From NCBI GenBank assembly GCA_030247725.1, contig JAOTRT010000003.1:310001-374000 (forward strand): a DNA stretch of 64,000 nucleotides, read 5' to 3'. The position numbers and the translations under genes were made by a program. Under the pieces are notes generated by a model. That model was not told the DNA's origin, made no database searches, and saw nothing but the letters and a program-made list of their open reading frames with translations. Positions within the stretch are counted from its first letter, which is position 1; each line of letters begins with the position of its first letter. Positions 55,417 through 63,565 of this stretch are shown in pieces. The DNA comes from Candidatus Nitricoxidireducens bremensis. GTDB taxonomy: Bacteria; Pseudomonadota; Gammaproteobacteria; Burkholderiales; Rhodocyclaceae.

Positions 55417-56604
55417 ATGAAACCCATTTACCCGATCCTCCTGACCCTGGTCCTGGCCGCTTGCGGCGAAGGCGACAAGAAGGCGGCCGGCCCCGGAGCC
55501 GGCGCGCCACCGCCGCCCGAAGTCGAGGTGGTGACCGTCTCCCCGGTGACGGCGACCTTGACTCAGGAGTTGCCGGGGCGCCTCCAGGCCGTCCGCACCG
55601 CCCAAGTGAGGGCTCGCGTCGAGGGCGTGGTGGAAAAGCGCCTGTTCGTCGAAGGCAGCGACGTGGAGGCCGGTGCGCCCCTGTTTCAGCTCGACGCGCG
55701 CACCTACCGGGCCGCCGCCGCCTCTGCGGAATCGGACGTGGCCGTCGCCAGGATCACCCTCGAACGCTACAAGCCCCTGCTGGACATGAAAGCGGTCAGC
55801 AAGCAGGAATACGACCTCGCCGAAGCCAAGGTCAAACAGGCCGAAGCCGTCCTTGCCAAGGCCAACCTGGACCTTGAGAACGCCAACGTCCTCGCCCCCA
55901 TCTCGGGCCGCATCGGTCGCGCCCTGGTCACCGAGGGCGCGCTGGTGGGCAAGGGCGAAGCCACCCACCTGGCGACCATCGAACAGCTGAACCCCATCTA
56001 CGCCAACTTCACCCAGAGCAACGCCGATCTCCTGCGCCTGCAACAGGCCGTCAAGGCGGGCAAGCTCAAGCGATCCGGCGAGACCCGCGTGGATCTGGTG
56101 CTGGAAGACGGCAGCCTGTATTCGCAGCAGGGCCGCATTCTGTTCACCGATCTGGCCGTCGACCCGAACACGGGCTCCGTCCAGCTGCGCGCCGAGTTTC
56201 CCAACCCGAAGAGCGAACTGTTGCCCGGTACGTTCGTCCGCGTCCGCTTCCCCGAGGCTCTCGCCGAAAACGCCATCCGCGTACCCCAGCGCGCAGTGCA
56301 GGCTGGGGCTGCGGGGCAGTACGTCCTGGTGATCGGGCCGGAAAGCAAGGTTGTTCCCCAGCCGGTCAAGGCTGGCGGCATGAGCGGAAGCGACTGGATC
56401 ATCGCCGAAGGCCTCAAGGGTGGCGAACAGGTCATCGTCAACGGTGTCCAGAAGGCGCGTCCCGGCAGCCCGGTGAAGCCGATGCCCTGGAACCCGGCCT
56501 CGCCCCAGGCGCCGCAGCCTTCCCACATGTCCGGTATGTCGGGTATGTCCGGCGGGATGACCGGCATGGCGGCGCCGACCCCGTCGGCCAACGAGAAGAA
56601 GTAG
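55417..56604 (+). CDS. RND efflux periplasmic adaptor lipoprotein
   Basis: 395 residues. A lipoprotein signal peptide ends LVLAAC, with the lipidated Cys at 16. The membrane-fusion layout is typical: beta-barrel/lipoyl half-motifs (VRARVEGVVEKRLFVEGSDV and ANVLAPISGRIGRALVTEGA) around a helical hairpin (about 95-150), then LLPGTFVRVRF. It is close to AcrA/MexA. The C-terminus has an unusual Met/Ser/Gly run (SHMSGMSGMSGGMTGM), not typical of drug adaptors. It bridges the pump and the outer-membrane channel. Confidence 0.94.
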   Translation: MKPIYPILLTLVLAACGEGDKKAAGPGAGAPPPPEVEVVTVSPVTATLTQELPGRLQAVRTAQVRARVEGVVEKRLFVEGSDVEAGAPLFQLDARTYRAAAASAESDVAVARITLERYKPLLDMKAVSKQEYDLAEAKVKQAEAVLAKANLDLENANVLAPISGRIGRALVTEGALVGKGEATHLATIEQLNPIYANFTQSNADLLRLQQAVKAGKLKRSGETRVDLVLEDGSLYSQQGRILFTDLAVDPNTGSVQLRAEFPNPKSELLPGTFVRVRFPEALAENAIRVPQRAVQAGAAGQYVLVIGPESKVVPQPVKAGGMSGSDWIIAEGLKGGEQVIVNGVQKARPGSPVKPMPWNPASPQAPQPSHMSGMSGMSGGMTGMAAPTPSANEKK

Positions 56605-56613
56605 GCGCCCACC

Positions 56614-59600
56614 ATGCTCGCCAAATTCTTCATCGACCGCCCGGTCTTCGCCTGGGTGATTGCCATCGCCATCGTTCTGGGCGGCAGTCTCGCCCTGCGC
56701 AAGCTCCCTGTCTCCCAATACCCGTCGGTGGCACCGCCATCCATCGCCTTCAACATCACCTATCCGGGTGCCTCGGCCCAGGTGATCGAGGACACGGTGA
56801 CGGCCCTGATCGAACAGGAGATGAACGGCATCGAGCACCTCCTCTACATGGAGGCCGCTTCCGAGCTGGGCACCGGCACGCTGACGCTGACCTTCGAACC
56901 GGGCACCAACATCGACACCGCCTCGGTGGAGGCCCAGAACCGCTACAAGCGCATCGAGGCGCGCCTGCCGGAAGACGTTCGCCGCATGGGCGTACCGGTC
57001 ACCAAGCCCCAGCGCAACTACCTGATGTTCATCTCGCTCTACTCGCCGGACAAGAGCCTGACCAACGTCGCCCTCGGAAGTTATGCCGCCGCGAACGTGC
57101 TGGACCAGATCCGGCGCGTCAAGGGCGTCGGCGAGGCCATCATGTTCGGCACCGAGTACTCGATGCGCGTCTGGCTCAAGCCCGAAAAGCTCCAGAGCTT
57201 CAATCTGGCGCCGGGCGACGTGATGGCGGCCCTGCGTGCCCAGAACGTCCAGCTGGCGACCGGCGAAGTCGGTCAGGCGCCGGCCGACCCGGGCCAGCAG
57301 TTCACCGCCGTCATCGTTACGCGGGGGCGCCTGCAGACGCCGGAAGAGTTCGGTGACGTCATTGTCCGCGCCACGCCGAATGGTTCGACGGTGAAGGTGA
57401 AGGATGTGGCCCGCGTCGAGCTGGGCGCCGAGAACTACAACATCTTCGCCCGCATGGACAGCCAGCCGACGGCCGCCATCGCCGTGCGCGTCGCACCCGA
57501 TGGCAACGCCCTGGAAGTGGCGAAGGCGGTCAAGGCGCGCATGGCCGAACTGGAGAAGTACTTCCCGAAAGGCATCGCCTGGGAAGTGCCCTACGACACC
57601 TCGCGTTTCGTGGACATCTCCATCAGCGAGGTGGTCTATACGCTGGCGGAAGCCATGCTGCTGGTGTTCCTGGTCATGTATCTGTTCCTGGAAAACTTCC
57701 GGGCGACACTGATTCCCGCCGTCGTCGTACCGGTCTCGCTGATGGGTGCCCTCATGGGCCTCTACGTGCTCGGCTATTCGGTAAACGTGCTGACCCTGTT
57801 CGCCATGGTGCTGGCCATCGGTATCGTGGTGGACGACGCCATCGTCGTGGTGGAGAACGTCGAACGCATCATGACCGAGGAAGACCTGGCGCCCCGGGAA
57901 GCCACCATCAAGGCCATGGGCCAGATCTTCGCCGCCATCATCGGCATTACCCTGGTGCTGTGCGCGGTGTTCGTGCCGATGGCCTTCTTCGGGGGCTCGG
58001 TGGGCGCCATCTACCGCCAGTTCGCCGTGACCCTGGTGCTGACGATGATGTTCTCGGCCATCATGGCCCTGACCCTGACGCCGGCCATGTGCGCCACGGT
58101 GCTCAAGCACACGCCGGGCAAGAACGACATGCTGCCGACGACCGGCTTCTTCGGCTGGTTCAACCGCTTCTTCACCCGCACCACGACCGGCTATCGCAAC
58201 GGCGTCGCCCGCGTGCTGGGCCGTACCGGACGCTGGCTGGTGGTTTACCTTGCCATCGGCGTCGCCATGGCCATGCTGTTCGCCCGTCTGCCCGGCAGCT
58301 TTCTGCCGGAAGAGGACCAGGGCTACTTCATCAGCATGATCCAGCTACCCGCCGGTGCCACCCAGGAGCGGACCCTGGAAGTGGTCCAGCAGGTGGAAAA
58401 CTACTACCTGAAGCAGCCGGAAGTCCATCACGTCATCGGCGTGGTCGGCTTCTCCTTCTTCGGCCGGGGCCAGAACGCGGCCCTGACCTTCGTGCGCCTC
58501 AAGGATTGGGACGAGCGCAAGGGCCAGGAAGGCGCGGTCGGTTCCATCATCCGGCGGGCCAACATGGCCTTCTTCGGCATCAAGCAGGCCATGATCTTCG
58601 CCGTCAATGTGCCGCCCATTCCGGAACTGGGGGCGGTGGGCGGCTTCGACTTCCGGCTCCAGGACCGCTCGGGCCAGGGCCGCGAGAAGCTGATGGAAGC
58701 GCGCAACATGGCCCTCGGCCTGGCCTCCAAGCACCCGGCCCTCGCCGGGGTCCGGCCCGAAGGCCAGGAACCGGGGCCGCAGCTGATGCTGGACATCGAC
58801 CGGGCGAAGGCGCGGGCCCTGTCCATCGACATCGGCCAGCTCCACGAGACCCTGCAGTCGGTGCTCGGCGTCGCCTACGTGAACGACTTCGTGCGCCAGG
58901 GCCGCATCCTGCGGGTGCAGATGCAGGCCGAAGCCGGCCTGCGTTCCAGCCCGGAGAACATTCTGCGCCTGCCGATCCGCAACGCCCGCGGCGAAATGAT
59001 CCCCCTCTCGGAAGTCGCCCAGCCCCGCTGGATTGTCGGCCTGCCCAAGCTCGACCGCTACAACGGCAACCCGTCCATGAAGCTCTCGGGCAGTCCGGCA
59101 CCGGGCCGCAGCACCGGCGACGCCATGGCCGCGATGGAGGAAATCGCCGCCCAGCTGCCGCCGGGCTTCGGCTTCGAGTGGTCGGGTTCGTCCTACGAGG
59201 AGCGCCTGTCCGGCGCCCAGGCGCCCTTCCTCTACGCCCTGTCGCTGGTCGTGGTGTTCCTGGCGCTGGCGGCCCTCTACGAGAGCTGGTCGATCCCCTT
59301 CGCAGTGATCCTGGTGGTGCCCCTGGGCATCCTGGGCGCCGTGCTGGCGGTGACCCTGCGTGGCCTGCCCAACGACGTGTTCTTCAAGGTGGGCCTCATC
59401 GCCACCATCGGCCTGTCGTCGAAGAACGCCATCCTGATCATCGAGTTCGCCCGCAAGCTGCACGAGGAGGGCATGGATCTCATCGAGGCCACCTTGGAGG
59501 CATGTCGCCTGCGCTTCCGGCCGATCCTCATGACGTCGCTCGCCTTCATCCTCGGCGTGCTGCCCCTGGCGATTTCCTCCGGTGCCGGCGCCCAGAGCCG

Positions 59601-59736
59601 CCATGCCATCGGCACCGGCGTCATGGGCGGCATGATCGGCGCCACGGTGCTGGCCGTCTTCCTCGTTCCCGTGTTCTTTGTCGTCGTGCGGCGCATCTTT
59701 CCGGTCACGCCGCGAACGGAGGTGCATCATGATTAA
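56614..59736 (+). CDS. RND multidrug efflux pump, HAE1 family
   Basis: 1040 residues with 12 predicted membrane helices and two large periplasmic loops. It begins MLAKFFIDRPVFAWVIAIAI. The proton-relay Asp pair is in GIVVDDAIVVVENVE (TM4). The second half shows AALYESWSIPFAVILVVPLG and GLSSKNAILIIEFA. Sequence and length match AcrB/MexB-type exporters; substrates cannot be read from sequence. ATG at 56614, 9 bp after the adaptor. The final codons overlap the outer-membrane gene start by 8 bp. Confidence 0.96.
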   Translation: MLAKFFIDRPVFAWVIAIAIVLGGSLALRKLPVSQYPSVAPPSIAFNITYPGASAQVIEDTVTALIEQEMNGIEHLLYMEAASELGTGTLTLTFEPGTNIDTASVEAQNRYKRIEARLPEDVRRMGVPVTKPQRNYLMFISLYSPDKSLTNVALGSYAAANVLDQIRRVKGVGEAIMFGTEYSMRVWLKPEKLQSFNLAPGDVMAALRAQNVQLATGEVGQAPADPGQQFTAVIVTRGRLQTPEEFGDVIVRATPNGSTVKVKDVARVELGAENYNIFARMDSQPTAAIAVRVAPDGNALEVAKAVKARMAELEKYFPKGIAWEVPYDTSRFVDISISEVVYTLAEAMLLVFLVMYLFLENFRATLIPAVVVPVSLMGALMGLYVLGYSVNVLTLFAMVLAIGIVVDDAIVVVENVERIMTEEDLAPREATIKAMGQIFAAIIGITLVLCAVFVPMAFFGGSVGAIYRQFAVTLVLTMMFSAIMALTLTPAMCATVLKHTPGKNDMLPTTGFFGWFNRFFTRTTTGYRNGVARVLGRTGRWLVVYLAIGVAMAMLFARLPGSFLPEEDQGYFISMIQLPAGATQERTLEVVQQVENYYLKQPEVHHVIGVVGFSFFGRGQNAALTFVRLKDWDERKGQEGAVGSIIRRANMAFFGIKQAMIFAVNVPPIPELGAVGGFDFRLQDRSGQGREKLMEARNMALGLASKHPALAGVRPEGQEPGPQLMLDIDRAKARALSIDIGQLHETLQSVLGVAYVNDFVRQGRILRVQMQAEAGLRSSPENILRLPIRNARGEMIPLSEVAQPRWIVGLPKLDRYNGNPSMKLSGSPAPGRSTGDAMAAMEEIAAQLPPGFGFEWSGSSYEERLSGAQAPFLYALSLVVVFLALAALYESWSIPFAVILVVPLGILGAVLAVTLRGLPNDVFFKVGLIATIGLSSKNAILIIEFARKLHEEGMDLIEATLEACRLRFRPILMTSLAFILGVLPLAISSGAGAQSRHAIGTGVMGGMIGATVLAVFLVPVFFVVVRRIFPVTPRTEVHHD

Positions 59737-61117
59737 GTACGCGCCCCTTATTGCCGCCGTCCTGCTGGGCGGCTGCTCCCTGATGGCCGAATACGAACGG
59801 CCGGCCGCGCCGGTGGCGGCCCAGTGGCCGGCCGCAGCGAAAGCGGACGGCCAGCGCAAGGTCGCCGAAACCGACTGGCGCCGCTTCTTTCCCGACCCTC
59901 GCCTGCAGGGACTCATTGCCGCCGCCCTGGAGCACAACCGCGACATGCGCATCGCCGTCGCCCGGGTCGAAGAGGCTCGCGCCCAGTACGGCGTCGCCCG
60001 CGCCGACCGCTTTCCCGGCGTGAGCCTCGGCGCCGGCCGCAATGCATCCCGCACGCCGGGGGACCTGACGGCGACCGGCCGGCCCCTCAACAGCCAGCGC
60101 TACGACGTCAGCCTGTCCATGACGGCCTTCGAGCTGGACTTCTGGAGCCGGGTCAAGAGCCAGAGCGATGCCGCCCAGGCGGCTTATCTCGCCACCGAGG
60201 AAGCGCGCCGCGCCTTCCATCTCTCCCTCGTCGCCGATGTCGCCAACGCCTACCTGACCCTGCTGGAAATGGACGAGCGTACGGCTCTCAGCGCGGCGAC
60301 GGTGCGGAGCCGGGAGGAGACCCGCCGCCTGGTGGCCAAGCGGCGCGAAGTCGGCATCGCCTCGGACCTGGATTTCCTCCAGGCCGACGGCGCCTACGAA
60401 ACCGCAAAGGCGGACCTCGCCAACCTGGAGCGCCAGCGTGCCGCCGCGGAAAACGCCCTCGTCCTCCTGGTCGGCCGCAGCCCCGAAGACCTGCCGCCGG
60501 GCAAGGGTCTCGCGGACCAGGGCATCGTCGCCGACCTGGCCGTGGGCCTGCCTGCCGACGTGCTGCTGGAGCGTCCCGACGTGCTGGCCGCCGAACGCAA
60601 GCTCGAAGCCGCCCACGCCAGCGTCGGCGCCGCCCGGGCCGCCTTCCTGCCCAAGATACTGCTCACCGCCAGCCTGGGCACGGCAAGCCGCGCCCTGTCG
60701 GGTCTTTTCGATGCCGGCAGCGGCGCCTGGAGTTTCCAGCCGACCATCGCCATGCCCCTGTTCGACTGGGGGCGTACCTCGGCCGGCGTGGACCTGGCGC
60801 AGGCGCGGGAAGTCGTTGCCGTGGCGGAATACGAGAAGGCCATCCAGCTGGCCTTCCGCGAAGTCGCCGACCTGCTGGCGGCCCGCGAGAAGCTGGCCGC
60901 CCAGGTGGCCGCCCTCGAAGCGACCGAACAGGCCCAGGCCCGCCGCCTCAAGCTGGCGGACGCCCGCTACCAGGCCGGCATCTCCAGCTTCCTGGAGGTG
61001 CTCGACGCCCAGCGCGAATCCTATGCCGCCCGCCAGGCGGCCATCCAGCAGCGGCGTGCCCTGCTGGCCGCCGCGGCGCAGCTCTACAAGGCCCTTGGCG
61101 GCGGCGGGGACTCATAG
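59729..61117 (+). CDS. RND efflux outer-membrane factor lipoprotein (NodT/OprM family)
   Basis: 462 residues. The lipoprotein signal ends LLGGCSLMAEYERP. Two repeated TolC-like helical halves are present (IAAALEHNRDMRIAVARVEEA and FREVADLLAAREKLAAQVAAL), and PADVLLERPDVLAAERKLEAA is the family signature. It forms the trimeric outer-membrane channel for the pump. ATG at 59729 overlaps the pump gene by 8 bp, so the four genes form one operon. Confidence 0.95.
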   Translation: MIKYAPLIAAVLLGGCSLMAEYERPAAPVAAQWPAAAKADGQRKVAETDWRRFFPDPRLQGLIAAALEHNRDMRIAVARVEEARAQYGVARADRFPGVSLGAGRNASRTPGDLTATGRPLNSQRYDVSLSMTAFELDFWSRVKSQSDAAQAAYLATEEARRAFHLSLVADVANAYLTLLEMDERTALSAATVRSREETRRLVAKRREVGIASDLDFLQADGAYETAKADLANLERQRAAAENALVLLVGRSPEDLPPGKGLADQGIVADLAVGLPADVLLERPDVLAAERKLEAAHASVGAARAAFLPKILLTASLGTASRALSGLFDAGSGAWSFQPTIAMPLFDWGRTSAGVDLAQAREVVAVAEYEKAIQLAFREVADLLAAREKLAAQVAALEATEQAQARRLKLADARYQAGISSFLEVLDAQRESYAARQAAIQQRRALLAAAAQLYKALGGGGDS

Positions 61118-61120
61118 CAT

Positions 61121-61152
61121 GAACGAGTGCGACGCAAACGCCGCACTCGTTC
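61121..61152 (+). terminator. Hairpin after the efflux operon
   Basis: A perfect 10-bp inverted repeat, GAACGAGTGC (61121-61130) and GCACTCGTTC (61143-61152), with a 12-nt loop, lies 3 bp after the outer-membrane gene stop. No long T run follows (TACACTAG), so termination may be partial. Confidence 0.55.
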
Positions 61153-61186
61153 TACACTAGCGCCTGTTCTGCGGACGGAGCCGGCA

Positions 61187-62518
61187 GTGCGCTACACCAG
61201 GGAGCTCAAGGAAAAGGCGGTGCGCGAGATCAAGGAGGGGGGCCGCCCTCTCCTGGAAGTGGCCTGGGAACTGGGCATCTCCACGACCACGCTGCGCAAC
61301 TGGATACGCGCCGCCGAGACCAAGGCCAAGACCCAGGGCAGCGTCAAAAAGGTGGCCGCCGCCCTGTCCCGCGAGAAGTACTCGGAGTCGAGCCAGCGCA
61401 TGCGGCTCCTGATCCATGCCCTGGAACAGAGCCCCGCCACCATCATCGTTACGGATGCCGACGGCCGCATCCTCTACGCCAATCCGAAATTTGCCGAGAC
61501 CACGGGCTATACCCTGGCGGAGGTCATCGGCAAGACCCCCAGCCTGCTGAAATCCGGCCATACCCAGCCCGAGGAGTACCGCAGCCTCTGGAAGACCATC
61601 AACGCCGGCAAGGAATGGCGCGGCGAGTTCCACAACCGGCGCAAGGACGGCACCCTCTACTGGGAGCGGGCATCGATTTCCCCGGTCTTCGACGCCAAGG
61701 GAAATATCGCCAACTTCATGGCGGTGAAGGAGAACATCACCGAGTTCAAACAGGCCGAGGAGTCCCGGCGGTGCACCGAAGCCCAGTTCCGCGCCGTCGT
61801 CACCGCCCTGGCCGAAGGCGTGTTGCTGCTGGATGCCGGCGGGCGTATCGCCCTGGTGAACGCCGCCGCCGAACGCATGCTCGGCCACGCCGGCGACCAG
61901 ATGCTCGGCCGCCGGCTGGAGGAGCTGAACCTGCGCTGGCTTTCGGAACGCGGCGAATCCGTCGTTCCCAGCGCCCATCCGGTGCGGCGTGCGCTGGAGA
62001 AAGGGGAGGCGGTACGCCAGGAGATCTACGGCGTCATCAATCCGGCGAACCAGGTGTATTGGCTATCCACCAGCGCGGGCCGCGTGCGGGACGGCGAGAA
62101 CGGAGCCTCCGTCGTGCTGTCCTTCAGCGACATCACCGAGCGCCGCAACGGCGAAGAACGCCTCAAGGTCGTCGGTGCGGTCTTCGACAACAGCGTGGAA
62201 GCCATCATGATCACCGACGGCAACAACCGCATCGTCTCGGTGAACGGGGCCTTCGCCGAGATCACCGGCTACACGCTGGACGAGGTGGTCGGCAAGACGC
62301 CGCGCCTGCTGTCCTCGGGCAAGCACGATGCGGCCTTCTTCAAGGACATGTGGCAGGGCCTCGCCGCCACCGGCCGCTGGCAGGGCCAGGTGTGGAACCG
62401 CCGCAAGAACGGCCGCCCCTACCTGGCCTGGTTGTCCATCTCCGCGGTGCGCGATGCGGAAGGCAGCGTCGCCCAGTACGTCGCCCTGTTCTTCGATATG
62501 GGCGAACCGCGCGCCTGA
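61187..62518 (+). CDS. Transposase-type HTH fused to three PAS domains, no output domain
   Basis: 443 residues from the GTG at 61187; another GTG at 61127 would start inside the hairpin. Residues 1-60 (RYTRELKEKAVREIKEGGRP, then WELGISTTTLRNWIRAAETK) look like the OrfA helix-turn-helix of IS3-type transposases. Three PAS domains follow: about 75-200 (TIIVTDADGRILYANPKFAE), 205-320 and 320-440 (AIMITDGNNRIVSVNGAFAE). No GGDEF, EAL, kinase or methyl-acceptor domain follows; the protein stops soon after ALFFDMGEPRA. Its last PAS closely resembles the second PAS of the GGDEF-EAL protein at 8.2 kb, so it may be a truncated c-di-GMP enzyme or a PAS-controlled DNA-binding protein. Confidence 0.8.
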   Translation: MRYTRELKEKAVREIKEGGRPLLEVAWELGISTTTLRNWIRAAETKAKTQGSVKKVAAALSREKYSESSQRMRLLIHALEQSPATIIVTDADGRILYANPKFAETTGYTLAEVIGKTPSLLKSGHTQPEEYRSLWKTINAGKEWRGEFHNRRKDGTLYWERASISPVFDAKGNIANFMAVKENITEFKQAEESRRCTEAQFRAVVTALAEGVLLLDAGGRIALVNAAAERMLGHAGDQMLGRRLEELNLRWLSERGESVVPSAHPVRRALEKGEAVRQEIYGVINPANQVYWLSTSAGRVRDGENGASVVLSFSDITERRNGEERLKVVGAVFDNSVEAIMITDGNNRIVSVNGAFAEITGYTLDEVVGKTPRLLSSGKHDAAFFKDMWQGLAATGRWQGQVWNRRKNGRPYLAWLSISAVRDAEGSVAQYVALFFDMGEPRA

Positions 62519-62618
62519 AGGTTGCGGCGTCCAGGCGCCGCCGACTTCCGAGGCAACCGAGTCCAGCGGGAAACCGTGGCCTGTCCCCTATTGGCTGTAT
62601 TGTTCTGCTATTGTTTTT

Positions 62619-63017
62619 TTATACCCAGTTTTCCAGCAACAACCCCGGTACGCGCTCGAATTCCCGCAGGTTGTTGCTAACCAGTGTCAGTCCCCGGCTG
62701 CGGGCATGGGCGGCGATATGCAGATCATTGACGCCGATGGTCTGTCCGCTTTGCTCCAGCGCCGCCCGGATGTTGCCGTAGTGATAAGCCGCTTCCACCG
62801 TATAAGGCAGAATGTCCAGGCGGCTACAGAAATCCTCGATCACATTCAGGTTATGCGCCGGATGCTGGCTCTTTTCCGCGCCGTGAATCAACTCGGCCAC
62901 CGTGATGGCCGACACCGCCATGCGGCCCTGATGCCGGTTGAACGTCGCCAAGGCAGCCTGCGGGCGCTGCTTGATGACGTAAATGACGATATTGGTGTCG
63001 AGCAGATAGTGGATCAT
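62619..63017 (-). CDS. vapC: VapC-type PIN-domain ribonuclease toxin
   Basis: 132 residues. PIN-domain acidic residues are in place: D7 (LLDTNIVIY), E42 (VAELIHGAEKS) and D98 (GVNDLHIAAHA), with NN at 115-116 near the C-terminus. VapC toxins cleave tRNA or rRNA when freed from VapB. The ATG at 63015-63017 is 3 bp after the vapB stop. Base composition looks lower in G+C than the flanking genes, consistent with a mobile toxin-antitoxin module. The 100 bp between 62519 and 62618 contain nothing identifiable. Confidence 0.93.
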   Translation of the reverse strand: MIHYLLDTNIVIYVIKQRPQAALATFNRHQGRMAVSAITVAELIHGAEKSQHPAHNLNVIEDFCSRLDILPYTVEAAYHYGNIRAALEQSGQTIGVNDLHIAAHARSRGLTLVSNNLREFERVPGLLLENWV

Positions 63018-63020
63018 GTG

Positions 63021-63254
63021 CTACAGCGACTCGCGTTCCGGCTGCTGCTGACTGGCGCGCTCGGCCATGAAGTCCTCGCTTGCGGTCTGGGCACCGAGAA
63101 AGAAACTGTCCCACGCCTGTTCCGCCGGGGCGATGACCCGTTCCTGCCCGACGACACGGACCTCCACTTTTTTGACGCCATCGGGAAAGCGCATTTCCGC
63201 CGGCAGGCGAACCGCCTGGGTGCGATTGTTTGTGAAGACGGTACTCGTGGTCAT
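63021..63254 (-). CDS. vapB: VapB-type antitoxin
   Basis: 77 residues. The N-terminal SpoVT/AbrB-type DNA-binding segment reads TSTVFTNNRTQAVRLPAEMR. The C-terminal Trp/Phe-containing tail (AWDSFFLG...) should wrap the toxin. ATG at 63252-63254 with GGGAGG upstream. It precedes vapC and should repress the pair through the palindrome upstream. Confidence 0.93.
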   Translation of the reverse strand: MTTSTVFTNNRTQAVRLPAEMRFPDGVKKVEVRVVGQERVIAPAEQAWDSFFLGAQTASEDFMAERASQQQPERESL

Positions 63255-63266
63255 GGTGACCTCCCA

Positions 63267-63312
63267 GAGTGCAATATACGCTCACTATATACACTCATCC
63301 CGAGATTGACAA
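63267..63312 (-). promoter_or_regulatory. vapBC promoter with overlapping palindromic operator
   Basis: On the minus strand, TTGTCA (63307-63312), a 17-bp spacer and TATAGT (63284-63289) form a good sigma-70 promoter. An inverted repeat with arms GAGTG/CACTC (63267-63296), including AATATA/TATATA, covers the -10 and the likely start site, where VapB or VapBC would bind for autoregulation. Confidence 0.7.
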
Positions 63313-63370
63313 ACGTTTCACGCCGGTCGCAGGAAAGGGCAGGAAACCAATCGAATCCCGGCAGGAATCC

Positions 63371-63529
63371 GTGGTTCCCATTACGCCCGGTGCGCACTAT
63401 TCGGCGCGCGAGCCGATGCCGATGGAATGCGACATGGAGCTGGTGCACCAGTTCCGTCGGCTCAGCACCGACCACCGCCAGGCGGTGCGCGAGATGGTGC
63501 TGACGCAGTTGCGCGAGCAGCGCAAGTAG
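63371..63529 (+). CDS. Small hypothetical protein
   Basis: Possible 52-residue protein from the GTG at 63371 (MVPITPGAHYSAREPMPMEC), with AGGA 8 bp upstream. It is rich in charged residues at the C-terminal end (RRLSTDHRQAVREMVLTQLR), likely one amphipathic helix. A longer frame back to 63269 would run through the vapBC promoter and is less likely. No family recognised; coding status uncertain. Confidence 0.45.
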   Translation: MVPITPGAHYSAREPMPMECDMELVHQFRRLSTDHRQAVREMVLTQLREQRK

Positions 63530-63565
63530 CGTGCGGACCGGCGGTTGCCGATCCGCCGCGGATTC

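Noticed and set aside
54976..58110. A 1044-codon minus-strand open frame opposite the efflux genes
   Set aside because: His/Asp/Gly-rich shadow of the adaptor and RND pump; no recognisable motif or ribosome binding site.
61187..61370. Start of an IS3-family insertion sequence
   Set aside because: Only the OrfA-like HTH is present, fused in frame to PAS domains; there is no DDE integrase frame and no terminal inverted repeats were found.
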